Of a stretch of DNA of 27,068 nucleotides, positions 1 to 9,096 are shown piece by piece. The notes beneath the pieces are model-generated. The model made no database searches and was not told where the DNA came from. It was given only the letters and a program-made list of their open reading frames with translations. The DNA is taken from contig MU624737.1 of NCBI GenBank assembly GCA_025349905.2, forward strand, positions 1-27,068. The letters are read 5' to 3'. The number at the start of each line of letters is the position of its first letter. Position 1 is the first letter of the stretch. Made by a program: the position numbers and the translations under genes. This DNA is from Blastocladiella britannica (Eukaryota > Blastocladiomycota > Blastocladiomycetes > Blastocladiales > Blastocladiaceae).

Positions 1-873
1 TCATGGCTGAGGTCGATTTCGCTGCTTTTATACCAAAAAGAGAGGAAGCGTACAATTGCAACGGCCCAGTTGGCCATACCAGCGAAACCGCCAGCCATGA
101 ACACTGCGACAGGAGACAGATCCTCTGGCTTGGCACCCGCCGGCGTGAACGCACGCTTGAGGAACTCGTATGTCACAAAGTAGCTATACCATCGTTCATG
201 TGTTAGGGACGAGTACCACAACACGAAGAAGACAAAGGTGCGCACCCAACACTGCCAACACTGTCACGCACCAGCGTGGCGGTGGTGCCCGTGAACATGC
301 CCTTGACCCCCTGCTCGGCAACAATCTTGCGCACCACATCCACCGGGCCCTTGTACTTGCCGTCGGTCTGCACCTGCAGCACAACCTTGACACGCTCCAT
401 GGGAGTCATGAGCAAGGTGGTCGGCACGGCTGAGAGAGCGCCGGCAAAGCCGATCTGTGTCAGCGACAGCGGCGCGTTTGCGTCCTACGATCGTTTTATT
501 TACGTGTCAGTCAAAGGTCCAATTGAGTCCATATAAATATCCATACAGTGCCGGCCATCCAGCGCGAGAGCTTCTTGCCCTGGTCGTAGCCCCAGAAACA
601 CACGGAAAAGGTCGGGGTGACGCCGATCAGCGGGGTGGCCATGCCGCGGTACAGGCCACGGACTCCGTCGCGGGCGACAGTCTGGCGGAAAGCGTCGCCC
701 ATGCCCTTGTACTGGTTGGAGGTCTGCACGAGCACCTTGAGCGTGTCGAGCGGGTGGCCGGCCGCCACCAGGCAGATGCCGCCGAAGCCGCCCGACAGGA
801 ACGACTTGGTAGCCGAGGGCTGGCCTTTGGTGGACGGGGCCGGAGCAGCAGCAGGGGCGTCAGCAGTGGACAT
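1..873 (-). CDS. Mitochondrial carnitine/acylcarnitine-type carrier, 3'-truncated by window edge
   Basis: Inner-membrane carrier of the SLC25 family, most like the carnitine/acylcarnitine exchangers (CRC1, SLC25A20), which bring acyl groups into the matrix for beta-oxidation. I read three exons from the ATG at 873: 547-873, 246-484 and 54-183. The introns are 485-546 and 184-245 (62 nt each). A third intron starts at 53 and its acceptor lies outside the window. Two of the three carrier repeats are visible. The first has the signature PLDTLK (about residues 40-45). The second has TPMERVK, close to the TPGERIK form of carnitine carriers. Exon 3 gives [10 protein letters not shown] and the start of repeat three ([13 protein letters not shown]), stopping just before the third signature. 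The first repeat reads KVLVQT where the usual form is KVRLQT. Substrate is inferred from the second signature, so another carrier subtype is possible. It is divergent from the CC2D1-like gene. Confidence 0.85.
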
Positions 874-897
874 TGTTTATGTAGCCGAGATGGATGT

Positions 898-931
898 GCG
901 GACGGACGGACGGGCGGGAAAGAGCGTCCGC
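898..931. repeat. 7-bp inverted repeat in carrier 5' leader region
   Basis: GCGGACG (898-904) and its exact complement CGTCCGC (925-931) flank a 20-nt loop that contains the E2F-like motif. On the minus strand it lies 25-58 nt upstream of the carrier ATG, so it could be a leader hairpin or a paired protein site. With seven GC-rich bases in a GC-rich region, chance is possible. Confidence 0.4.
913..921 (+). promoter_or_regulatory. E2F-like site GGCGGGAAA
   Basis: The nine bases match the classic E2F/DP recognition sequence (TTTCCCGCC on the other strand). Early-diverging fungi are reported to keep E2F-type regulators, which would make a functional site plausible. The sequence match is direct; function is inference. 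Confidence 0.35.
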
Positions 932-967
932 GTCGGCCGATCTTTGAAAAGTTCCTTTCAATAAAGC

Positions 968-975
968 TGACGTCA
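968..975. promoter_or_regulatory. CRE/ATF palindrome TGACGTCA
   Basis: Perfect eight-base palindromic bZIP (CREB/ATF) site, 15 bp upstream of the CC2D1-like ATG. The same octamer occurs in the divergent formin/lipase promoter at 20089-20096. At this distance from the ATG it may lie in the leader of the plus gene and act mainly on the carrier gene. Confidence 0.45.
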
Positions 976-990
976 TAATTCAATAACAAT

Positions 991-2854
991 ATGAACCAAG
1001 ACCACCTCTCGTCCGTGGACACCCTCGAGCACGCCGCCAAGGCACGTCAGGGCGAGCTCAAGCGCGCCGCCATCCACTTCAAGAACGCCAACGACCGCCC
1101 GCAGGCCCTGGCTTTTCTACGCCTGGCCCGCACCTGCGACGATATCCTGGAACAATGCTCGTTTGTGCGCGAGGGGATCATCGACTGGGCCGACTGCGTG
1201 GCCGAGTGCCCGCCTCTTCCGCCGCCGCCGCCGCCGCAAGTCTTGGCTGAGCTGGACACAGCAGCGTCCGCGTCGTCTTCGACCCCTTCCTCGTCATCCG
1301 TGGTCACCACTTCCGCTGCCCAGCCCAGCGGCGACTCGATCGCAGCCATGGTTGCCACGCTCAAGTCCCAGTCGGCCTCCTGCATTGCCGCCTCTGCCTA
1401 TTACTTGGCCCGTGGCGCCAAGGCCGACGCGCTGCGCTTTCACCGTTATCGCAAGGAATTCGATCTCAACCTGGCCGCACTCCTGGCCCTGGCCCCTACA
1501 TCGCCTGCGCCGTCGTTTTCGTATCAATCTGTCACCTACTCGTGCGAGAATTCGTGCCCGGATCTGGATATGAACGTGTATGCTGTCGATATTGTCGCCG
1601 CGCGTGGTCTTGGTCTCTCCAAGGCAGGGGTTGCTCCTGGAACCGAGATTCCTATCCTTGTCATCTGGGAGGTTGGCTTTCCAGAGGCCACTGGCAAGGG
1701 CGAGACGGTGGCCATGCGCTCCAGCGCGCCTGACATCGGTATGCGTTATTTGGCTCATCGAGGCATTTCAATCCAATTCACCTGTTTTTTTTTGGTACCC
1801 TAGACATTGTCCAGTCCTTTCAGGTCCCGATCGACCGTAAAAACAAGGCATTCCAACGGCTCCTCGAACGCAAGCGTGCGACATTTGAGGTTTTTTACCA
1901 AACGGGCGGGTTTCTCGGCATGTTTTCGTCGCGCGTGTCGCTCGGCAAGGCCATGGTCAAGCTGGATACATTATTGACAAAGCCAGAGATCCACGAGTCG
2001 CTTCGGGTGCGTCTTTTTGCCCACGCTCTTCTTATTAGTTTTATTGACTTTTTCTGTATTGTATACAGCTGGTGGACGCGAATCGCAAGCCAATTGGCGG
2101 CACGCTCGAGGTCAAGATCCGGATGCGTCAGCCCCTACTTCGCCCCGATATTGCCGAGCGAACTGAACGGTGGCTTTTCCTTGCCGGCGTGACGAGTCCC
2201 TCCGGTGAAGCGCATCTGCCCGCGGTTCCGGTCGCCGCGGCCGCAGCACCAGCACCAGCGGTGGCAGCAGCCGTGAGCGTACCTTTAGCTGCGATCGAAC
2301 CCCCAAAACGCCCGCCTTCTACCTCGGCAGCCACTTCTGCAGCACACAACGCTGGGAGCGCTCAGCCTGTTGTACCAAGACCATTACCAACGCCTCCTAC
2401 AGCCGCTGCTGCTGGTACCCCACCACCCCCCGTCGCCGCCGCGGCTGCCCCCAGTGCCGCTGCCGCTGTCGCCGTCTCCGCGTCCGAACTGGAGGCAGCA
2501 ACGGAATGGCTCGCGTCCCCCGACAGCCTCGTCTCCTGCCTTGTGCTCGAGCAGGAACTGGGGCTCGTTGCAGCAGGCGCCACCTCCGAGCAGGAGGATC
2601 GCAAGCAGGCTCTGCAGCTCAAGCTGCAATTGCTGCAGCTTTCGGTCGAAATGGGCACCTTGTCCATGGACAAGTACCGCGATCAGCTCCAGGCTGCCAT
2701 TTCGGTGGCCAGGAAACACGCGGGGGCGCTCAAGCGCGGCAGCAACCTGGAGGGCGCCAAAAAGGCTCTCGTATGGACCAAGTTGATGGCGCAAGAAGTG
2801 CAAGAGATTGAGGCCATGCTTGCCGGCGCGGGCGAGGACGATGGTGCAGAATAA
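991..2854 (+). CDS. CC2D1/Lgd-like protein (DM14 plus C2 domain), ESCRT-III regulator
   Basis: Family members (human CC2D1A/B, fly Lgd) use DM14 modules to bind the ESCRT-III subunit CHMP4/Shrub and a C2 domain for membranes, acting in endosomal sorting. Exons: 991-1738, 1804-2006 and 2069-2854; introns of 65 and 62 nt; 578 aa. A DM14-like repeat lies near residues 10-52 (KRAAIHFKNAND, ALAFLRLAR). A Pro run follows near 73, then a second DM14-like repeat near 115-165 (ADALRFHRYRKEFD). The C2 domain runs from about 175 to 390 and has the family hallmarks IPILVIWEVGFPE, KAFQRLLERKRATFEVF, VSLGKAMVKLDTLL and GGTLEVKIRMRQPLL. An Ala/Pro-rich linker leads to a helical C-terminal region (about 470-575). 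Animal members usually have four DM14 repeats; I see two. Its stop is 39 bp before the APE2 ATG. Confidence 0.9.
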
Positions 2855-2893
2855 TACAACAATTTGTCTTTCACGATCAACTTCGGCAACATA
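2855..2893. other. 39-bp spacer between CC2D1-like stop and APE2 start
   Basis: AT-rich spacer with no TATA box or polyadenylation hexamer. The APE2 promoter and the CC2D1 3' end must overlap coding sequence unless the two share a transcript. Confidence 0.8.
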
Positions 2894-4579
2894 ATGCGGA
2901 TCGTGACCTGGAACATCAATGGCGTGCGGCAACTCCTTGCGCGGCCACAGTCTGAGCTATTTCCCGACCAGAGCCCGAAGGAGCCCACGCCGCAAGGTGC
3001 GCTCGACTTCGCATTGCAAAACACAAACACGAATTGAAGATTTTACAAAAGCAGTAGGAGCACGGATCACCTCCACCATCTCGGATGTTTTTGACGCGTT
3101 GCATTGCCAGGTCCTCTGCGTGCAAGAGACAAAAGTGGGCCGCGCGCAGTTGACGCGCGATATCGCCCTGACCGATACCATCGACTCGTACTTTTCATTC
3201 ACGCAGCGCGCAACGAGCATCGGCGCCATGCGCATGGGGTATTCTGGAGTGGCAACTTATCTCAATCGCGACGTTCCCGTCCTTGGCGCAGAGGACAGAC
3301 TGCTGAACGGCGATCGCGCTGCCAAACTCAATGACCAGCTCTTCTTGCCAGCAATTGGACTTCCACCAGACCTCGATCTTGAGGGCCGATCGATGGTCCT
3401 CGACCTTGACGTGCTGGTGCTGATCAACCTTTATTGCCCGAGCGACCGAGACGATCCAGCGCGCTCAGCGTTCAAACTGGCGTACCACGAGCTTGTGCTC
3501 TGTGCCGTGACGGATCTGCTCCATCGTGGTCAGGAAGTTCTGTTGGTCGGCGACTTGAATGTGACTCGCGATGTGCTGGATCACTGCGACCCATTCGCCC
3601 ACATGACTGATGTCCCCGATGGCGAGCCAGAGCGCGTATCTGCATTTCGGAACCAGCCGACGCGGCAATGGATGTCGCGACTCCTTGCCCTTGGCCTCGT
3701 TGACGTGTACCGAGAGTTGCATCCAGCGATTCCAGGATTCACGTGTTGGAACACGCTGACGGGCGCCCGTGCGTCCGATTTTGGCACGCGGATCGATTAC
3801 GTACTTGCATCGCCAAAGATCATGCGTTTGGTCCGAGCGTGTGACAGATTGCCGGACGTACTTGGATCCGACCATTGTCCTGTCTATGTTGACCTTGACT
3901 GGCCAGCCGTGGATACCCCCAATGCTCCAGGGGCTGCCTTGCCGCTCAGCTCGCGCACATTCCCCGAGTTTCGACTGCAGCAAGCATCGCTGCACAAGTG
4001 GCTCACAGCAAAACCGAGCCGAGAGAGTCGAAGAGACACTAACGACGGCGCGGATGGTGGTTGCAAGCCGCCCTTGCCTCTGGTGAAACGGGCGATCCAA
4101 AAGCCGGCGGCGCCGAAACAAATCAAACTCACCCAATTTGTTGCGCGTCGACAAGGTCGGATGGCGCCCAGTGGATCTGGTCTTGTCATGGAGCTCATTG
4201 AGAAGCAACAGGTGACTCTTCAACCGCACGATGACCAATTTCAAGATGATCAACAGCAAAGCGACCAACAACAACAGCAGCAGCAGCGGCAGATCCAAAA
4301 GCAACAGTGGGAAGGATTGCTCAAGGGCAGATCCAATCCGCTTTGCCGCCATGGAGAGCCATGCAAGCAGTGGACGGTCAACAAGCCGGGACCCAACCAG
4401 GGGAGGCGGTTCTGGCTGTGTGCTCGTCCTGTGGGACCCAAATCGACCACTCTCACCGAGTTTCGCTGTGAGCACTTTGAGGTACCTACCACCACGTTAT
4501 TAACTGTACAATAGATCCTAATGTGCTTTGCATTCAACAGTGGGACCAGAATGCCACTGCTCGAACTGGACCTTCATAG
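2894..4579 (+). CDS. APN2: APE2-type AP endonuclease with PIP box and GRF zinc finger
   Basis: Exonuclease III-family enzyme of the APE2/Apn2 class, which cleaves abasic sites and removes 3' blocks in the nucleus with PCNA. Exons: 2894-2996, 3058-4481 and 4541-4579; introns of 61 and 59 nt; 521 aa. The N-terminus MRIVTWNINGVR fixes the start. Catalytic residues are N9, E58 in QETK, D200 and N202 in GDLNV, and D306-H307 in GSDHCPV. A PIP-like box QIKLTQF sits at 389-395. A Gln-rich stretch follows (about 433-451). The C-terminal GRF finger (from about 464) has CRHGEPC, NQGRRFWLC and FRCEHFEW; the last exon supplies its final Trp and the tail. An uninterrupted frame from 2919 would give a false N-terminus and lose the catalytic WNING. 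The acceptor of intron 1 is ambiguous by three bases (3054 or 3057). Confidence 0.95.
4251..4306 (+). repeat. CAA/CAG-rich stretch encoding polyglutamine in APE2
   Basis: Runs of CAA and CAG code for a Gln-rich low-complexity linker (about residues 433-451) between the PIP box and the GRF finger. Both Gln codons are mixed. The length may vary between strains. Confidence 0.8.
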
Positions 4580-4716
4580 TCAGCCGGGCTGGCGCCGCCG
4601 CCAGGTAGTGGGGATCCTGATCCGTCATTTGCATGACTTGGATGTCCGAACGATCATCCGGTCAAAAGTCTCTTTAGACGTGTCGTTTTCCACCAAATAT
4701 AAAATAAAGCAAAAAA
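4580..4716 (+). promoter_or_regulatory. APE2 3' UTR and M16C peptidase promoter region
   Basis: 137 bp. A TATAAAA string at 4698-4704 is only 13 bp before the ATG, so it more likely belongs to the A-rich leader than to a working TATA box. It overlaps ATAAAGC (4704-4710), a string also found before three other plus-strand starts. Confidence 0.4.
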
Positions 4717-7700
4717 ATGACTATCCCGGAAGGCTCCACGTTCGAGCTCGTCAAGCACATTGACACGCGCTTTGATATTCCCGTCACGACGTACCGTTCA
4801 AAGGTGACGGGCATGGAAGTGGTGGTGCTGGGCGTCGACTCGCCGATCACCTCGGGCTACTTTTGCATTCCGACCGAGGAGGCGCACGAGTTGCTTGACA
4901 AGGGGTATCGTCGTCTTCTTTATCATCTTGGGCGGCAATCGTACTCACTGCCTGCCAAAAAAACGAGGATAGTTTGCCCCACACGCTCGAGCACCTGATT
5001 TTCCTCGGCTCAGAGGATTTCCCGTACAAGGGCGTGCTCGACACGCTTGCCAACCGCGCGCGTGCCCGTGGCACCAATGCCTGGACTGGTTTGTTTCTTT
5101 AAAAAAAATGTGGGAGGTGACGGCTCACGTACTCACAATCCGCACGACTGCTATAGCCACCGACCACACGTGCTACACGGTTTCGTGCGCCGGATCGGCC
5201 GGGTTCCTCAAGATTATGCCCATCTACATTGACCACGTGCTCTACCCAACCCTCACCGACTCGGGCTACGTGACGGAAGTGCACCACGTCAATGGCAAGG
5301 GCGAGGACGGCGGTGTCGTGTATTCTGAGATGCAGGGGTACGCGTTTTTTTCATGTTTTTGGAAGCGCAATTGAACTAAATGGACAAAAACAGCCGTGAG
5401 CGCACGAGTTTCTCCCTGACCTACCACCGTATGGCCAAGCTCATGTACCCGGCGCCGTCGGGGTACAGCTCCGAGACTGGTGGCTTGATGCGCAAGCTGC
5501 GCGATCTGGACATTGATCAGATTCGCAAGTACCACAAGCACTACTACCGCCCCGACAACCTGTGCCTTATCATCAGTACGTCTTATATTTTATTCAACAC
5601 TGGACGTCCGAATCAAAGAGCTGACATTCATTGTTTTGCAGGTGGCAAGGTTGATCACGAGCAGCTCCTCAGTCAGCTGTCCGAGACGGAAAAGAAGATT
5701 GCCAGCAAGGGCGCTCTGCCAGCGATTCCTCGGTGTGTTATTATTTTCGCGGACTTCACTCTTCATTGCTCACCTCTCTGACTCACAAAAAAAAAAAAAC
5801 ACTTAGCCCGTGGGTCGACTCGGACAAGACCGAACTGGTGGCCACGTACTCGGAGGTGGTGCCCTTCCCGGACGAGGACGAGTCCAAGGGCAACGTGTTC
5901 TTTGGTTTCCGCGGCCCCTCCATCACCGAGACGCGCGAGCTGGACGTTTTCGACACGCTGCTCATGTACCTGACGGACTCGTCCGCGTCTCTGCTACAGC
6001 GCACCTTTGTCGAGTGTGCCGAGCCCCTCGCGACGTCGATCGAGTGCGTGATCATATCTCTTATCTTAATGTGATTCAGCAACTAACTCATCTTTAAATG
6101 ACGTAGCTACTACTCTATCGATTCCTTGGACACCTTTGCACTCGTTTATGTTTCGTCGGTCGATACTGCGAAGCTGGGCACCGTCGAGTCGCAGGTGATG
6201 CGCGTGCTGGGCGAGCACTCGATCGACATGGCCCGCATGCACAGCGTCATCGAGCTCCGCTCGCTCCGCCGCCTCAACCGCGTGGAACGCTCGCCTGCCG
6301 ACACGCTCACGTCGAACGTCATCTCGCACTTTATGTACGGCAAGCGCGATGCCACCGACCTGGCCGCGTTTGTGGAGAACACACCGATGGCTGACCTCAT
6401 GGCAGTGTCGGCGGCCGAGTGGCAGGCGGCGCTGGAGCGGTACCTTGTGAATGCGCGCCGCGTGACGCTGCTTGCCAAGCCGTCGGCGCAGCTGGCCAAG
6501 GAGATTGCGGAGGACGAGGCCGCGCGCAAGGCCGACCGCCAGCGCGACCCTGCGCAGCTCACACGCAACCAGGAGGTCATCGCCACCGCGACGCAGGCCA
6601 ACGACATGCCGGTGCCGTCCGAGATCATTTCCGGGTTTGCAGTGCCCGAACTGGACGCTGAGCTTCCTGGCGTGACTACCGCGCAGCTCGCGCCGCTGCA
6701 GGGGACCGGCAAGTCGACGTCGGCGCCGCTCGACAATGCGCTGCAGCGCGAGGCTGACGCACAGGACCCGATGCCGTTCTTTGTGCAGCTCGATCAGGTC
6801 AAGTCGCAGTTTGTCGGGTCGCGCGTCGTGGTCGACACCTCGGCCGTCCCCGTGGCCCTGCGCCCGTACCTGTGTGTGTACTCTGAGGCGCTGTTTGCGT
6901 CGCCGGTCAAGCTGGCCGACGGCACTGTGCTCTCGCACGAGGAAGTGTCGGCGGGCCTCAGCCGCGATACCGTCAACTTTGCGTCGGGGATTGGCGCGCT
7001 CGGTGGGGGAAACGCGTTTGCTGCCGGCGCGTATGAGTCGCAGCTCTCGCTTTCGGTCAATGCCACGGTCGAAAAGTACGCTGCCGCCGCCGAGTGGGTG
7101 CTGCGCAACGTGCGCCATCTGGTGGTAGACTACGGCCGCCTTGCTACAATCGTGCGCAACCTGCTCTCGGACGTGCCCGAGGTCAAGCGCGATGCGTCGG
7201 GCATGATCCAGGCCACGGCGCGCGGGCTCATGTACGATGCGGCCGCGTGCAATGCCTCGGCGCTGACGGTGGCGGCCCAGGAGCCGTTCCTCAAGCAGCT
7301 GCTGGCGCGTATCGACGCCAAGGATCCGCAGGTGGCGGCCGACATTGAGGCGCTGCAGGCGGCGCTGTACCGCCCCGAGCACGTGCGCCTGCACGTATCG
7401 GGTGCCGTGTCCAAAGTAGGCGTGGCGGCTGCGCTGGCCCCGTGGCGCGCTCTTATTGCGACCACCGGCAGTGCCGCTGCTGCCACAGTGCCAGTGTACC
7501 CGCTCAGCCACTACGCCAACGCGCTCGGCACCAACCCGTCGAGCCTGAACGGCAATGCCAAGCTGCTCAACATTGCGTCCAACGAGTCGGGCTACCTGAA
7601 CGTGATTGCGCGTGGCGTGGCCGGGCTCGAGCACGCCGACCTTGCGCCGCTGATGGTGACCCTCGACTGCTTCTCGACGCTGGAAGGCCCGTTCTGGAAG

Positions 7701-8195
7701 AAGATCCGTGGTGAGGGCCACGCGTACGGCGCGGGCATGTCGGCCAACGCGCTGGCGGGCACCGTGGGCCTCAGCGTGTACCGCGGCGCCAACGTGGTGA
7801 TGGCGTACACGCGCGCGCGCGAGATTGTCAACGAGGCGATTGCCGGCACGCTGGTGTTTGACAAGGAGGCCGTGGACGGGTCCAAGGCGTCAGTGGCGTT
7901 TGCGGTGATTGCGCGCGAGGAGGGCCCGCTGCCTGCCGCGGCCGCGTCGTTCCAGTTCCACGCGCTGGCCAGCACCGTCAAGTCGGCGCGTTACAACCAG
8001 TGGCTCGTGAACCAGATCGACGCCGTGACCACTGACGACATTGTGCGCGTCACCAAGCAATACCTCCCAGCGCTCTTTGACCCGGCCACCGCGCTCTTTG
8101 TCTGCGCCGCGGGTCCGACCAACCTCGACTCGGCCGTGACGGGATTCAAGGATCTCGGCGTCGACTTTACCGTCGTCAACGTGTCGGACGAGTAA
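4717..8195 (+). CDS. M16C family zinc metallopeptidase (YOL098C/C05D11.1 type)
   Basis: Large inverzincin-type peptidase that closes around unfolded peptides. This subfamily (yeast YOL098C, worm C05D11.1) is related to presequence protease but is poorly characterised. Seven exons: 4717-4904, 4973-5088, 5157-5337, 5394-5575, 5642-5732, 5807-6043 and 6107-8195; introns 56-74 nt; 1027 aa, the expected size. The inverted zinc motif HTLEH is at residues 66-70 and its second His is created only after splicing the first intron correctly (LPHTLEH). The third ligand is E159 in YSEMQG. Other hallmarks are NAWTATDHTCYT, ETGGLM and HYYRPDNLCLI. The second M16 half lacks an HxxEH motif, as usual. The N-terminus runs straight into the domain with no presequence, so a cytosolic site is likely. 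It converges on the minus-strand membrane-protein gene with 33 bp between stops. Confidence 0.95.
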
Positions 8196-8228
8196 AAGTA
8201 CAATAACAAATGCAATTGTATTGTTTTT
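8196..8228. terminator. 33-bp convergent intergenic spacer
   Basis: AT-rich spacer between two converging stop codons. ACAATA (8200-8205) and TATTGT (8219-8224) could pair weakly. The 3' UTRs of both genes probably extend into each other's coding sequence. No AATAAA is present. Confidence 0.4.
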
Positions 8229-8654
8229 CTATGAAAAAAGGTTGGGCATGACACTATTGTCATTTGGAGGGCGAGATTTAGCAAATGAGGGTGCAGTTGC
8301 AGTTGCTGCGGGCGACGACGACGACGCGGCGGCGACAACGCCTGGCGAAACTGCTGGTGCTGCTGCTGCGACATGAGGCTTTGCTGAAACGTGGCCTGGA
8401 GGTGGTAATTGAGCTCGGCCATTACCTCCAGGCGTGGCCGAGTTTGGCGCCGGCGTCAACTTCAGGATCCTGCGACCACGTCGCAACCGGTACTTCATCA
8501 GGGCGATGCACGCCGGAATCAGCAGAAACAAGGACAGGAAGCCACTGACGAGGGCAATGTTCATCGGTGTCCAGCCTTCGGCGGGACTATCGCTTGGGCT
8601 CGGCATCGGAATCGCGGGCACATTCGTCGTGCTGGGTCGTCCAGCTGACGACAT
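8229..8654 (-). CDS. Small single-pass membrane protein, unknown function
   Basis: A 141-aa single-exon frame. I recognise no family. Residues 1-30 are Ser/Pro-rich with no signal peptide. Residues 32-53 form one strong hydrophobic segment (ALVSGFLSLFLLIPACIAL). A basic patch follows (KYRLRRGRR), which by the positive-inside rule places the N-terminus outside and the tail in the cytosol. The tail (about 62-141) is rich in Ala, Pro and Ser and looks disordered. The short Ser/Thr/Pro ectodomain plus one span recalls fungal surface sensors, but it is far shorter than those. It converges on the peptidase gene and diverges from the cyclin gene. It could be a chance frame, but the membrane topology argues for a real gene. 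Confidence 0.6.
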   Translation of the reverse strand: MSSAGRPSTTNVPAIPMPSPSDSPAEGWTPMNIALVSGFLSLFLLIPACIALMKYRLRRGRRILKLTPAPNSATPGGNGRAQLPPPGHVSAKPHVAAAAPAVSPGVVAAASSSSPAATATAPSFAKSRPPNDNSVMPNLFS

Positions 8655-8987
8655 GTTGTTCTTATATTTCTTCTAGGTGGTTGGAAATACCTGGGTCAAC
8701 GAGCTGGTTTGCAGATCAATACCCACTGGTCAGCCTCAATTGGAAAATAGACGACACTTCCGCTGTCTGGATCTTTTGGGCTAGTTGACAGGCATTCAAA
8801 AAATTGGGTGGCAGTTGCCTGCTTCACACAAGGAAAATTTGAAGATTGAAAGCGCTGCAGTCTGGAAACACTGTGCTTATTATCTGAGTTGTTCTCTAAG
8901 AGTTCCGGCCAGCAAGTCTGATCAGAAGTGGGTCATTTCACAAGGTTTTCTTATTCCTGACACATTCCACTTCGATCAGTGTGGCGG

Positions 8988-8995
8988 TATATAAA
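8988..8995 (+). promoter_or_regulatory. TATA box of the cyclin gene
   Basis: TATATAAA lies 102 bp upstream of the cyclin ATG. This is the best-placed TATA box in the window, and it predicts a transcript start near 9020 with a leader of about 75 nt. Confidence 0.6.
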
Positions 8996-9010
8996 GCGCG
9001 CGGATGCCCT

Positions 9011-9031
9011 CCACACTTTTTATTTGTGTGG
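9011..9031 (+). other. Small inverted repeat after the cyclin TATA box
   Basis: CCACAC (9011-9016) and GTGTGG (9026-9031) flank a 9-nt T-rich loop, 16 bp after the TATA box and near the expected transcript start. A six-bp stem is weak evidence. Confidence 0.3.
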
Positions 9032-9059
9032 TGCTGTTGTAAACATTTGAACAAATCCA

Positions 9060-9090
9060 ATCCAATTCAAACCAACAAAATCCAATTCAA
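9060..9090 (+). repeat. 11-bp direct repeat in cyclin leader
   Basis: ATCCAATTCAA occurs at 9060-9070 and again at 9080-9090, with partial copies on both sides. The result is a CAA-rich, probably unstructured leader directly before the ATG. Confidence 0.6.
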
Positions 9091-9096
9091 TTCAAA

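Larger units (their letters stand above)
874..990. promoter_or_regulatory. Divergent promoter between carrier and CC2D1-like genes
   Basis: These 117 bp must hold the promoters and 5' UTRs of both flanking genes. They contain an inverted repeat (898-931), an E2F-like site (913-921) and a palindromic CRE-type site (968-975). The plus-strand start codon is preceded by an A-rich leader, as at most starts in this window. No TATA box is evident. Binding by any factor is inference. Confidence 0.6.
8655..9096. promoter_or_regulatory. Divergent intergenic region, membrane protein / cyclin
   Basis: 442 bp of clearly AT-richer sequence without a convincing gene. The right end carries a TATA box (8988-8995), a small hairpin (9011-9031) and CAA-rich repeats (9060-9090) leading to the cyclin ATG. 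I saw no canonical MCB, SCB or E2F site, which one might have expected for a G1/S cyclin. A 69-codon frame at 8785-8994 has no coding character. Confidence 0.6.

Noticed and set aside
3465..4475. 336-codon open frame antisense to APE2
   Set aside because: Low-complexity Leu/Arg product that overlaps catalytic APE2 sequence; no start context or homology.
6066..7721. 551-codon open frame antisense to the M16C peptidase
   Set aside because: It mirrors the codon bias of the real gene, gives Arg/His/Leu-rich sequence with no family features, and lies inside the conserved peptidase exon 7.
8785..8994. 69-codon open frame in the divergent intergenic region
   Set aside because: AT-rich, no coding bias, and overlaps the cyclin TATA box.
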